Shown: positions 10,059 through 21,290, numbered from the stretch's first letter. The stretch: DNA of 64,000 nucleotides from Adiantum capillus-veneris (GCA_014529385.2 CM043959.1:8211526-8275525); one strand, 5' to 3'. Notes: generated from the letters alone by a model not told the origin. Numbers and translations: made by a program.

Positions 10059-12168
10059 GCTAACACTTGATAGAGGCTCCCACTACTTCCTAACCTTGTA
10101 GTCTACCTGAATAAGTGGAACTTCATCATCCCGGACGGTCGTCAGGTCCACTGTTCTGGCCTCCGCCTGAGCTTTCCTGCGCTGTCTGATAAATTTGGCC
10201 ACTTTAGGCAAGGTTTTTCTGATATCCTCTAGCTCTACAATTAGCTTCTGAATCCTATCACAATTTTTCACATGAATTTATTCTCTTTCTTGGTTAGACT
10301 GATTGTCAGAGATTGAAGAACTGGTATCTTCACATTGCCATTCCTCTTTTGCAGTGCTTCCCATCCTTTCATCAATTCTCAGTTTATCACCCTTTCCTTG
10401 TACTGCAGCCAGCATGGTCTCAGACATGGCCGGTACTGATTGATCCTTATCAGTCGATTGGGCTGGTATCCTCTGAATGACTCTAGCTTCAGAACTTTCT
10501 GGCTACCCTGGAAGCTTCTTGGCTAAATCCTTCATGATTTTAGCTGCTAGTTCCCTCTGCTCTTGCCATTCATCGACCACCTTCTCTTTACCTTTGGCCT
10601 TCCAAATTTCTCTTTGTTGAGCCCAATTGCTGCTGGTAGGATGGACTGGTGTTTCTGAAGTATTTAGAATTTATTCAATAACTACACTCTTGCTTCTAGT
10701 GACTACCCGTACTGGGACTGGCTTTGGTGCCTTAGCCTCAGTAGTAGTAGTTGTAGGTGCATCTGGACATTGGGCTGCAAAATCGCCATACTTTCCACAA
10801 GTGTAGCAATTCATGCTCCTATTCTAGAAGTTTCCACTTCCTCTGCCACAGCCCATACCCGTTTGGAACCGGCCATGTCCTTGACCAATACCACTGGTAC
10901 ATGGTCTCTCCTCTTGAGCTACTTTGACGGGTTCTACCTTCACTGGTTCAGTGTAGGCGACCACTTAAAGTGGTGAATCCTGATGCCACAATTGTTCCAT
11001 AGATGACCAAAAGCCTTACAGTAGGTACATTGTGGACATTCATTGGAGATATGGTCCTTGGATTTGCATTTCGAACACCAAGTCTCCATCTTCCAAACTG
11101 GCTGTCTTGTGTGGCTAATTTCTGCAATCTGTCTAGCCATTTCTTCAATTTTCTTGGTCCAAGATCCCTTCTTTGACTTCTCCTTGGATCGTTCATTAGA
11201 GCTGCTTTCGGAGCTACTGGAAACCTCACTAGAATCAAAACTTTCAGTAGCAGAACTACTGCTACTAGACCTTCTTGGCCTGCTGTTCCAACTTCAGTGC
11301 CCTTTGGACCAGATCATTGAATTTCTTGGTAGGAGCTAATACCTCTTGCTCCCTAAGATGTTTGCTTTTGAAACCATTCAGAAACCATGCCTTCTCAGAT
11401 GGCGGTTCCTGTAACTGCCTGGTTAGCTCCTTGAACTTTTCCACATAACTTCGAACGGATAGATTCCACTGTTTGATCTTATCTAGTTCACATAGGATCT
11501 CTTCATCCCCTCTATTGTTGGAATATTCCAACTTGAAGGCTTTAAGCAATTTGTTGTATGATCTGAGCTGGCAGGTAGGGTAGTGGTAATACCATTTCCT
11601 TGCTGCCTCCTTCAAGGTTTGTGGAAAATATTCCCCCCAATCATCTTCATCAATATTTTTCAGTTCAGCATACTACTCAAAAGCCTGTATGTGAACGTCT
11701 AAATCATCTTTCTCACCTCCCTTGAATATTGGAAAAGAAATTTTCAAGGAAGCTCTGTAATCATTCCGATTACCACTGATCCTGCCACTTCTCTTCTTGG
11801 ATGTCTTCTTGCAATTGTCAGTGTCATCATCCCAATCAATCTTTGTCTCTGTCTCGGTGTCAGTGTCTTCTTTTGTCTGTCTGCTAGAAGTACGATGAAT
11901 TCCTTTGTTTCCCTTGGTACCCTCATCCCCTTGCCGGGATCGAGAACTCTTGGAACTCTTGGCTTTCCATGCTTCCCATTCTACCCATCGGCGTCGAGAA
12001 TGACTGGAGTGTTGTGAGTCCTGCCCCTCATCAGCCTAACTATGCTCCTCCTAAGCCTCAGTTTCAACCATCTTCTCTTGCTTGGGGTCAGACTCTCTTC
12101 CTGCCTCCTCAGGAATGGGGTCAACACGAATGGTGGATTTCCGGCCACGACTTGGATCTAGGTGCCAT
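10059..12168 (-). pseudogene. Element A gag
   Basis: The likely start is the ATG at 12168 (MAPRSKSWPEIHHS). An Arg/Ser-rich stretch follows near 12.0 kb (SSKSSRSRQGDEG). The gag core is at about 11740-11265 with FPIFKGGEKDDLDVHIQAFE, KEAARKWYYHYP and WNLSVRSYVEKFKELTRQL. Two nucleocapsid zinc knuckles sit at about 11110-11020 (CSKCKSKDHISNEC and CTYCKAFGHLWNNC, both CX2CX4HX4C). A third at about 10820-10770 reads CYTCGKYGDFAAQC with Asp in place of His. The tail 10271-10083 precedes protease. Several stops and frame changes interrupt it. Confidence 0.78.
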
Positions 12169-12230
12169 TGCTGAAAAGTTCCAACTGGGAGAAGAGTCTT
12201 TCAGTCAATGAGCTTCAACTCGAGCCACCG

Positions 12231-13347
12231 TGATCTCCAAAATGGAATTGGAGATGATCTCTTGAGACATCTAATTCTAGTGTTAGAAGGTTTCAGATAG
12301 TGGACTGGACAGAAATCAGAAACTAGATTGGAATTTGGATACTGGAATAAGAATCAGACTTATGTACTGGAAATAATGTTCAGATTCATAATACTGGACA
12401 AGAAGTAAGTGTAACTGGAATATCTGCCATGATTGGGATTACAGATAAAAGATTACAGTGAATATGATTGACAAAGAGAGTACAGCCGACAACAACCAAT
12501 GATTCTCAACCAAGTACAAGTGTAGCCAAAATGCTAACCCAAATGATAACAACTGCCAACCCAATTACAATGTAATGGGCCCTATTTATACACTTTGGGT
12601 TTACTGTAGTAATTACCATAGTAACTACTAAGTAATTCGTTGCCCATCTCCTAAGAGAACGTTCCCACATAGCGAAACTATCGAGCCGTCTACATTACCC
12701 GACTAATCGGGTCCACCCATCCATGATCGACAACCCGAGTTCATCCCCACTTACCACCCCCGCACTCACACATGATACTTTGCTATTTAATTACTACTAG
12801 GTTCTTATCACAATGAAAATAATGATTCCTTTTATCTTTCATATTAGTAATTCATTAAAACAACCCTATAAAGCAGTATTGAAAACATTTTACAAACAAA
12901 CATCTTCAGACTGAAGACAAGGTACTGTCAATCTAAAGTATCTCTGACCAACACTTGCTTGTCACAAGAGCACCTATACAAGGGTGAAAAAAAATGCCAC
13001 CCATTCCTTATTCATAGAAAACCGGGGGTGGAAAAAGACATCACCCAAAGTCTGGGCGTCCATACGCCAAACTAGTTGCCCATATAGATGGGCGGTTCCC
13101 CTAGGATAAAAACAATATCCTAAGTAATATCCAAAAACATACACATGTACGAGGTAAAGACTCCACATGGAGTACACATAGTTAACCGACTCATCTATGG
13201 CTGACTCTTCATCATTACTCATCAACTGGAGTAAAAATATTCCAAGGAATCAGAGGTGTCTTGAGACAAGCTGTTTTAAGGATTCTCAATCATTATTTCC
13301 TAGTTCAACCAGTCTTAGCCCAAACAATTCTTTCCTAACTACAAACA
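12231..13347 (-). mobile_element. 5' LTR of element A
   Basis: On the minus strand the LTR starts TGTTTGTAGTTAGG at 13347, where homology to the RT gene of element B stops. A TATA box (TATAAATAGG) lies at 12582-12590. The LTR may end at a CA at 12281 or at 12231; the latter is followed three bases on by TGGCTCGAGTTGAAGC, a candidate primer-binding site I cannot assign to a tRNA. The 13347-12660 part resembles 8071-8760 in N. ORF-like stretches here are not genes. Confidence 0.7.
12582..12590 (-). promoter_or_regulatory. TATA box in the 5' LTR of A
   Basis: TATAAATAG on the minus strand, placed inside the LTR upstream of the gag start, as expected for the RNA polymerase II promoter of an LTR element. 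Confidence 0.6.
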
Positions 13348-14570
13348 ATGCACGTTTCTCTCCTTGGGGTAGCCTTGTTCTTTTCCAGAGGAAGAAAGAT
13401 GGGACTTATAGACTGTGCATTGACTTTAGGGGTCTTAATAAACGAACCATTAAAAACAAATATCCCCTTTCATGCATTGATGAGTTGTTGAGTCAACTTA
13501 GCGATTCGCAAGTAATTTTTAAGCTTGATCTACGATTTGGATACCACTGGATCAGAATTAAGGAAGGAGATATTTTCAAAACTATTTTTTGTACATGATA
13601 TCGACACTTTGAGTTTACAGTTTTGGCTTTTGGTTTAACTAATGCACCCATGACATTCATGTGTTTGATGAACAATATCTTTCATTCATTTCTTGATGAC
13701 CTTATTTTGGTATTTTTGGATAACATCTTTGTTTATTCTAAGAATGAGAAGGATCATGAACTGCATCTAAGGAAAACTCTTGAAGTACTGCATGAAAATC
13801 AATCGTATGCCAAGCTGAGTAAGCGTTTCTTTGCCAAAGAGAAAATTATATATCTGGGAAGGATAATTTCAAAATAAGACATTCATATTGATCCTGATAA
13901 AGTCAAGGCAATTGTGGAATGGCCAACACCCAAAACCGGGAGGGATGCGGAGATCTTTATGGGGTTAGCACAGTATGAACGGGATCATATACAATATTTT
14001 TCTAAGATTGCAATCCCTTTAACTGAGTTGAAGGGCTTTAACTGAGTTAACAAAGAAAAACAAGGGTTTCTTTTGGTCTGAATCATGTCAAACTGCATTT
14101 GCAACATTGAAAACAAGGGTGGCTGAAAATTGTACTTTGAAAATTCCAGAACTTGAGAAACCTTTTGTGATAACATACGATGCAAACGGGGAACAAATGG
14201 GATGTGTCTTGTGTCAAGAGAGGAGAGTTGTGGCATATAAATCTAGGAAGTTGAGAAGACATGAAGTGAATTACCTTATGCATGCTTTGGAATTGGGACT
14301 TGTTGTTCATGCATTAAAGCATTGGTGTCATTTGTTTCTTGGTGTAAAATTTGAATTAAGGACTGATCATCAGAGCTTAAAGTATATTTTCACTCAACCA
14401 TCGCTTAACAATAGGAAAAAGTTTTGGCTTCAGCTACTATGTGAGTATGACTTTGACCTAAAAAATTTGTTGGGAATAGAGAACAAGGTTGCCAATGCAT
14501 TGAGTCGAAGGCCTATGTATAATTTGGTTTCTATGGTGCACAATTATTTAATTGATCAAGTTTGAGATGA
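13348..14570 (+). pseudogene. Element B reverse transcriptase and RNase H
   Basis: RT motifs in order: [60 protein letters not shown] and the catalytic box as VFLDNIFVYSKNE, where the second Asp is Asn. A TGA interrupts at about 13599 and a TAA at about 13876. The RT tail has VEWPTPK and FMGLAQYERDHIQYFSKIA. RNase H is open from 14107 to 14565 with VITYDANGEQMGCVL, LRTDHQSLKYIF and NKVANALSRRP. The gene is broken in several places and cut on the left by element A. Confidence 0.85.
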
Positions 14571-14781
14571 AGTGAATAATGATTCTTTTTACTCCAACAT
14601 TATCTCATTTCTAAATTCTCATGTAGGTGAGATGTTTGAGGGAAGTTTTATTTGTATAAGGGTAGCTTGTATTGTCATGATCGCTTGTGTATGTCTGCAA
14701 ATTATTCTTTGAAACATCAAATTTTGTGAGAAATTCACAATACTTCATTTGTGGTACACCCTGGGTTTAACAAAACATATG
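14571..14781 (+). pseudogene. Element B integrase, N-terminal zinc-binding part
   Basis: A damaged stretch that ends in VHPGFNKTY, the GHPG..KT part of the HHCC zinc-binding module of gypsy integrases. It is cut at a TTAA by P2 and resumes at 16126 with KDFLLAEYA. Confidence 0.65.
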
Positions 14782-14785
14782 TTAA

Positions 14786-16125
14786 CACTAGAATGGTAAC
14801 AAGACACTTTTATGTCCTTGGACACTTTTGTGTCCTGTTAAATGACCATTTTGCTTGAATTATTTGAAGAGTATGAAAATGAATTTCTAGGTGCTATATG
14901 TCCACAAAGTTGACTTATGAGCTGAAAAAAACATAGCATTTTTTTTTGAGTATCGATCTCACCATTAACCTTACTCTTGCACAACATTTTTGAACCTAAA
15001 CTGTGTGAAAAAACGGGTCCTGTTTTTCGCGTTTTTTCAATTTTCGGCAACTATACCACTCTAAACTTCATGTTTGTGAGGTTTAGATGGCTAGAGGTTA
15101 GGCCTTCATAGTTCTCAACATGTTTTGATTCTTGTAGGGAGCGCTAAGTGTTAAAATTGAAAGTTATGACCAATTTACAAGAATTGCATAATCCTGTTTT
15201 TTGGCCAAAATTAGCACTTTTATGATTTTTTTGGTGGCTTTCTTGATATCCAAATTCAATTTTGATTGTGTAAGTGTAATGTATAACATAAAGCTAATCT
15301 TCCTTGAGTTTTGGGGGACCTAATATGCTATATAGCATAGTATATGATGATGGTTGAGTTTTTTGATTGTGCTGAAGAATACGATACATTTTAGAGTAGC
15401 AAGTATAACTTTCTCAATATTGCTAGTTTCTTAGGACAATTGTGTGTATTTTGTAGGTAGTGACCATATCTAATCATAGACTACAAACTTGGCTAGATAT
15501 TGAGTAGTTTCTATGGGTTTCTAGAGGTCATAATGCTAAACCCAATTTTTTCATGTTTGCTATATTTAGCACTTTATCATTGCCCCCAAGGTTCCAATTG
15601 TAAGAGATCCATTACCCTTTTGACATGCTCCATGGCTCCTTTTGAATCCATAGGCCCAAGGGAAACTAAGAAAACATGTATATAGTATCTGTATTGAGCG
15701 TGACTATAGAAACTTTGATGATAGGTCCGCAGAATGGCAAAAATGAAACTTTTTGGTACCTATTTTTTTGCCCAAAAAAAAATTAGTGAGGTAAAAGCAA
15801 CCATATGTTTTGGTCACCAACCCATTGAAGTTAACGGGGCATTTTATCTCATGTCCTACAAAAATCTCCAATCTTATTTATATGCAATCAACCGTAAGAA
15901 ATTGTTGTTTTGGGTAAAATGCACTGGTCCATCAACTTTGGAGGCTTGTAGTGACCAAGGGATGAGAAAAATTACAACTTTGTCATTTTTTCCATATGTA
16001 GTAGTTATTAAACTATAAGCTCATGAAAGGATTTTTCAAAATGAGTGGATCTACTATGGTTTTGAAGTTTTTTTCCAAAACCTTGAAAGGACACTTTTAT
16101 GTCCTTTTAGGTTACCATTCTAGTG
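14786..16125 (+). mobile_element. P2: non-autonomous piggyBac-type element, 1340 bp
   Basis: Both sides are flanked by TTAA (14782-14785 and 16126-16129). The terminal inverted repeats are identical for 15 bases, CACTAGAATGGTAAC. Close to each end are copies of a GGACACTTTTATGTCC-type palindrome. There is no credible coding sequence. TTAA duplication is the hallmark of the piggyBac superfamily, whose transposase recognises TIRs beginning with C. P3 is a second, inverted copy. The transposase of P1 is the natural candidate for mobilising it, by inference from the shared CACTAG termini. Confidence 0.88.
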
Positions 16126-16882
16126 TTAAAGACTTTCTTTTGGCCGAGTATGCGAGTTGATATCTCTTTGTATGTGCGTGAATATCTAGAATGTTAACAG
16201 GTGAAGGTTGAGCCTCTAGATGTTCCTGGTTAAAAGTGAGAATCTATGTCAATGGATTTTATCACCGTGCTACCTACAACTAGAGGAAATTATGACACTT
16301 TTTTTGTTGTGGTTGATAGATTGACAAAATTACACATTTCTTTCCAATAAAGAAGATCAATACTGCCTTTCATATTGCTAAATTGTTTGTCAAGGTGATT
16401 TTTCGATTGCATGGTATGTCCGAAAACATTGTGTCTGGCCCTGATTCTAAATTCACCTCAAACTTTTGGAAGGCTACTTTCCAAGCCATAGGAACATAAT
16501 TGAGAATGAGTACTGCTTTCCATCCTCAAACATATGGGGAAACTGAATGGGTTAGAGGACATGATTAGGATGTATGTGAGTGAGAGGCAAACAAATTGGG
16601 TGGACTGCTTCCCTTTGGTTGAGTTTTCTTATAACAGTTCTTGGCATGCGTGTATTCAAATGGCACCTTTTGAATCTATGTATGGTTGTAATCACTCAGC
16701 TCCCTTAAAATTTTCAGACCCTAAAAACAAAGTAGAAGTCTCAAGGAAAATGCTTGAGAAAATGGACCTAGATCTTTCCAAGATTAGACATCACATTAAG
16801 GAAGCCCAAAAAAATCAAAAAATGTATTATGACAGGCATAGGAGGCCATTGTCCTTTGGTGTAGGAGATCTGCTTTTCTTAA
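16126..16882 (+). pseudogene. Element B integrase core
   Basis: Catalytic-core motifs are seen in order: SMDFITVLPTTRGNYD and FVVVDRLTKLH (first Asp), GPDSKFTSNFW (second Asp) and the AFHPQTYGETE region, where the usual Q.ER.N motif is degraded. A longer open frame from 16534 has ERQTNWVDCFPLVEFSYNSS and YDRHRRPLSFGVGDLLF. P1 interrupts at TTAA 16879-16882, and the frame resumes at 39491 with KVVPKHTNLILGK. Several stops are present. Confidence 0.8.
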
Positions 16883-16957
16883 CACTAGAGTGGTAACAGG
16901 ACACTTTTATGTCCTCGGACACTTTTATGTCCTCGGACACTTTTATGTCCTGTTAAC
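16879..16957 (+). repeat. Left end of P1: TTAA, inverted repeat and three 18-bp palindrome units
   Basis: TTAA is followed by CACTAGAGTGGTAA and then three copies of GGACACTTTTATGTCC starting at 16899, 16917 and 16935, an exact 18-bp period. Each unit is an inverted repeat (GGACA...TGTCC). Repeated palindromes inside the terminal repeat are plausible transposase-binding sites; that role is inference. Confidence 0.85.
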
Positions 16958-17367
16958 CGGTCAACTTGCTTGAATTAATTCTCCTGACAGAAAAGCGATT
17001 GAACGTAGCGGCCAATTACCAAAATCCCATCGTGAGTTGAAAAAAACTTGGAATTTTTTTTCAAAAACATTTATGGCCGTATTTTGATACTAATAAGGTT
17101 ATTTTTTGGGATAAATTTAACAAATAAGTAAATTCCATGCAATTGCATGCAACATGCAAGAAGGCTGGCGAGCCTCTAGAGGGGAAGAATTTGTCATGAG
17201 TGGAAAACGGGATAGGGGAAGGACCACCCTTGGATCTAATTGAGATCTAGAGGCTCACACACAAAGCCCTTTTGAGGGAAAAAACGTACGCGCTGCCTCT
17301 CTATAGCAATTTTGAAACCAAAACCGGAGTGCAGATAGCGCCTGTGAAATCAATTTCTTGTTGTGCC

Positions 17368-17995
17368 ATGCCTAGAAATTCTGACCGCTACTCATCAAGG
17401 GAGGTTGGGAGCATCAGGGGTGGTGATGATGAAGCCTTTTGGTGGCCCAAGAGGGTGTCTTGTTGTAGGTTCCAGCCGCTTGGTTAGGGGATGCATGGGG
17501 AGCCCAAAGCTATGGAGAAAAGCATGAAGAAGTCTTCTTCTTTGGTGTGATTGAGAAGTTTAACCCCCGAAACTGCAAATTCACTTGCCGATTGGAAGAG
17601 GATATAAAGCAATACCCCGCAACATGGGAATTCGTGGATGATTTTGTTGTGAAAAGCTCCATGCAATTGACGTCTACTCGGAAATAAATTCAAGTAAGTC
17701 ACAATCCGGTTCTTGTCAATTGCACTCCTAGTGGTGAACCAAGTCATGCAAGAGGCTGTGAAATTATGAATTTGGGTTTACATGATGCACATAATGCATT
17801 GAACTTTACTGGGGAAGACATGCCGTTGCAAATAGAATACACCAATTCACCACTTTTAGAGGAAGCAACACCACCATGTAGGGGGCGTGGAAGACCACCC
17901 AAATCCAAGAAAAGGGGTAGACCAAAGGGCACATCCTCGCATGACAAAGACACAATCACAAACCCATCTTCCGAATTTAGAAATAATGCGGGACG
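17368..17995 (+). pseudogene. P1 transposase, N-terminal region with unknown domain and AT-hooks
   Basis: Protein-like sequence starts at ATG 17368 (MPRNSDRYSSREVGS, FWWPKR). It changes frame near 17465 and then runs in the frame of 17469-17995. First comes a globular block at 17472-17684 with WLGDAWGAQSYGEKHEE, FFFGVIEKFNP and YPATWEFVDDFVV. A TAA follows at 17685. Next is a polar stretch with TPSGEPSHARG and then two AT-hooks, RGRGRPP and KRGRPKG (about 17881-17930). The same codon phase continues after copia C at 32369. AT-hooks bind AT-rich DNA in the minor groove. I do not recognise the first block; chromatin-reader folds are one possibility. Confidence 0.7.
17991..17995. repeat. Left TSD of copia C (GGACG)
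   Basis: GGACG here is repeated at 32369-32373 directly after the right LTR. The codon GGA of the transposase starts at 17991 on this side and at 32369 on the other, so the reading phase is conserved across the insertion. Confidence 0.92.
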
Positions 17996-18138
17996 TGTTG
18001 AGATGAAGAGAGAAAGAGAGAGAGATGAGATAAGAGACACACCATATACGCTCCCAAAGACTGATTCATATTGAGGACAAGATAGAAATATATAGGTGAG
18101 ACCAAGTTGAGTAGAGTGAGCCATATATAGCTCCAACA
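17996..18138 (-). mobile_element. 3' LTR of copia C
   Basis: A 143-bp LTR that carries CTATATAT, a TATA-like promoter sequence in minus orientation, and a CT-rich end. It is the same length as the right LTR and nearly identical to it. Just outside it on the right (18139-18155), the minus strand reads TTTGAGTGGGGG, the polypurine tract. Confidence 0.9.
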
Positions 18139-18386
18139 CCCCCACTCAAACAAAGGTCTCTAGCTTTGGATGAAAAAACGCTTGGGGAGTTCAAGGGAAA
18201 AACCCAAGCCCCTATACAATGTGAAAATATGAACCAACGATGATGATGTGAAAGTGAATTGTGCATCTATGTACAAATATTCAAGCGACTCAGAGATCAC
18301 AGTGTGCAAATGTGGAGTGTGCATAGTGCATGGTACCTAAAAGATTACAATGTCATATGTACAAAGCTATTACAATAGCAAAGAAG

Positions 18387-20085
18387 CTAACCTAGAAAGA
18401 GTGAGGCCGAAGAAACTCCAAGCTCTGAGTGCAAGAGGATGAAATGTGACTCGTTGAGGCCTTTGTTCAAAATGTCTACAATCATCTGGTCACTTGGACA
18501 GTGTTGAATCATAATGGTTCCTTTGCATACTTCATACGTGACATAATGATAATGGACAGCAATGTGCTTTGACTTATTATGTTGAACATAGTCTTTTGCA
18601 AGACTAATAGCACTTTGGTTGTCACACCGCAAGGGTGTGCTAGAAAGAGGAGAGTGACCAATATCAACCAGCATTTATCGAAGCCAAATCAACTCACGAG
18701 CTACAAGTGATGCCACAATATATTCTGACTCAGTCGTAGAAACTGCAACACAACGTTGTTTCTTGCTGGTCCAAGAAACAAGACAACCATTTATAAAGAA
18801 GCAATTTCCACTAGTAGATCGCATAGATAAATGTGAGCTTGACCAGTCTACATCTGTGTAACCCAAAAGAGAAAGAGATTGCATAGAATCCGATGTGAGT
18901 TGTCGTCGATAGACTAAACCAAAATCTGTAGTGCCTTTCAAGTATTTCAACACACGCTTTGCAGCAGACCAATGCTTAAGAGAAGGACATGCAAGATGTT
19001 GTCCAAGATAATTAGCAGCAAACAGAATATCAGGACGAGTGTTCATGCCAACAAACTGAAGACATCCAATCAAGTTAGCATAAGGTTGATTTGTGACAAG
19101 TTGACCGCCATTGTCAGAAGTGTTCTTCGTAGAGCTTGCAAGACAAGGTGTGTTGGCTGAATGTGCAGATTCCATACCAAATTTTTGAATAGTATCTGCA
19201 ATAAACTTTGACTGTCGAAGGAATAAAATACCTTTTGTGCGGTTCCTTTGGACTTGAATGCCAAGACACGAGTGAATCTCTCCAAGATCCACCATATCAA
19301 ATGCAGAAGACAATAACTTTTTCACTTGCTGAAGAAATCCCAAATCATTGGAAACAAGGATGGTATCATCCACATAAAGAGCAAGAATCACAAAACTGCT
19401 ACCTTGGTGTTTTATGTATAAGTTGAGGTCTGAAGAGCAAGAGATGAATCCTTTAGAGGTGAGAAAAAGATCAAATTTTGTATACCAGGCTCGTGAAGCT
19501 TGTTTGAGACCATATAGTGCCTTATGGAGTTGAGCAACAAGGTCTTCTTTACCTGGAATAACAAACCCTTTTGTCAGGCTCGCAAAGCTTGTTTGAGACC
19601 ATATAGTGCCTTATGGAGTTGAACAACAAGGTCTTCTTTACTTGGAATAACAAACCCTTCTGCCAGGCTCGTGAAGCTTGTTTGAGACCATATAGTGCCT
19701 TATGGAGTTGAGCAACAAGGTCTTCTTTACCTGGAATAACAAACCCTTTTGGTTGTTCCATATAAATTTCCTCTTCCAAGTCACCATTAAGAAAATCCGT
19801 TCGCATATCCATTTGATGAGCTTCTAAATCAAATTGAACAGCAAATGCCAATAAAACTCGAACACTTGTAATGCGAACAACTAGTGAAAAAGTCTCTTGA
19901 TAATCAACACTGGCTACTTGGGAGTAACCTTTTGCAACTAAACGCGCCTTGAATTTGTCAAAAGATCCATCTGCTTTTACTTTTGTCTTATACACCCACT
20001 TACATTTAGTAGTTGTACGTCTAGGAGGTAATTCAGTTAGTATCCATGTACCTTTAGAGATAAGAGAATCGTACTCTGCTTCCAT
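18387..20085 (-). pseudogene. Copia C reverse transcriptase and RNase H
   Basis: The RT starts in the frame from 20085: WILTELPPRRTTTKCKWVYK, FKARLVAKGYSQVASVDYQE, EAHQMDMRTDFLNGDLEEEI and ALYGLKQASRAW. After a tandem triplication at 19486-19755 it continues at 19391 with the catalytic LYVDDTILVSND (YVDD), then NLIGCLQFVGMNTRPDI. RNase H follows with LLGYTDVDWSSS and VSTTESEYIVASL, and finishes at 18674-18387 with LRCDNQSAISLAKD and KHIAVHYHYV. It is broken by the triplication and by small frame changes. Confidence 0.9.
19486..19755 (-). repeat. Tandem triplication of an 88-89 bp RT segment in copia C
   Basis: CTCG(T/C)(G/A)AAGCTTGTTTGAGACC begins at 19491, 19579 and 19668. Each copy spans the segment that codes KALYGLKQASRAW plus upstream residues. 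A normal copia RT has this segment once. Neither 88 nor 89 is a multiple of three, so the copies break the frame. This explains the repeated short reading frames here. Confidence 0.92.
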
Positions 20086-21290
20086 AGCCTCTTGCCATTG
20101 ATCCTTTTGTGGTGAAGAGATAGCTTCATCATAAGTGACCGGATCTTCAGAAGTAGAAAAAGCATTATCAGCAATATCGTCATCATAAACATGACATGAG
20201 CCATGTGCAAACTCAATAGGCAGATCAACATAAATATCAATATCATCATTGGCAACATTTGGAATGGATGGTTGTGAAGAGGAAAGTTGCTCTATAGGAA
20301 GAGTTTCATCATCTGAAAGAAATGGAAAAGCCTAAAGCAATGATTTAGTATCATCAAAATCAGCCATGGACCATGAGCCTCCCATAAGCTGTTCGTTAAA
20401 AGTAGCATCACGATTCACAATTACTTTCTTAGAGGAAGGGTCATAGAATTTGTAGCCTTTGGAAGTGTCAGAATATCCAATAAAAAAAACTTTAAGACCA
20501 GGAGCATCAAGCTTTGTTCGTGTTTCTTTGGGAACATGAATATAAGCAATACATCCAATAGTTCGAAAATGAGATACGGAAGGAATGTCACCTGTCCATG
20601 CTATGATGGGTATCTTACCAGAGGGTGAAGTAGTAGGAAGATGATTCTGAATAAATATTGCTGTCAAAGTAGCTTCAGACCAGAAAACACGAGATAAGCC
20701 AGAATGAATCAACATACATCCTACAGCATTGAGAATAGTGCGATTCTTTCGTTCAGCAACGCCGTTCTGTTGAGGCGAATATGGAATAGTGTGTTCATGA
20801 TGAATTCCACTGTCAGCACAATAACTCACAAACTCTTGAGAAACATATTCGCCTCCATTGTCACTACGAAGCTTCTTAAGGCGACGACTAGTTTGAAGTT
20901 TCGCAGCCTTGTGGAATTGTTTGAAAACAAATAAAGCTTCAGATTTTTGTCTAAGTAGAAATACAGTCGTATACCCTGAGAAATCATCAATGAAAGTAAT
21001 GAAGTAGCGATATTGTGATCTCGAAGAAGGTAGAGGTCCACATTTATCAGTATGAACAATATCCAATATGTCATGAGAATGAGTTGTATTTGAAAGAGGA
21101 AAGGGTTTACGATTGTGTTTCCCAAGAGCTTAAAATTCACAAATTCCGATATGGGGATGGGCTTTAAGATCCATGCCATGAACAAGATCACGACATTGAA
21201 GATCAAGGAGTTTTGAGAAATCAGCATGAACAAAACGGTGATGCCATACTTTGCAATCATGATCACCTGGAGCAGTGAAAACATTTGCTA
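20086..21290 (-). pseudogene. Copia C integrase
   Basis: The core (21066-20332) is open and shows MDIVHTDKCGPLP, FIDDFSGYTTVFLL, LRSDNGGEYVSQEF and NGVAERKNRTILNAVGCML, giving the D, D, E residues. The copia-specific C-terminus has RTIGCIAYIHVPKETRTKL and FIGYSDTSKGYKFYDP. Upstream, the zinc-binding part reads CKVWHHRFVHADFSKL. The 20332-20086 part is the low-complexity spacer before RT. A stop lies just after SLL at 20332. Confidence 0.9.

Larger units (their letters stand above)
1..13347 (-). mobile_element. Element A: Ty3/gypsy LTR retrotransposon, 3' LTR off-window, split by insertion N
   Basis: Read on the minus strand the order is 5' LTR (13347 to about 12.25 kb), gag, protease, reverse transcriptase, RNase H, integrase, then an extra ORF. 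This is the non-chromovirus plant gypsy layout (Tat/Athila-like) with a protease that starts DGGAGVN and an additional 3' ORF. The 5' LTR begins TGTTTGTAGTTAGG on the minus strand at 13347, and it sits inside the RT gene of element B, which is on the opposite strand. The RT gene of A is interrupted by insertion N. Several frameshifts and stops show it is no longer functional. The lineage assignment is inference. Confidence 0.85.
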
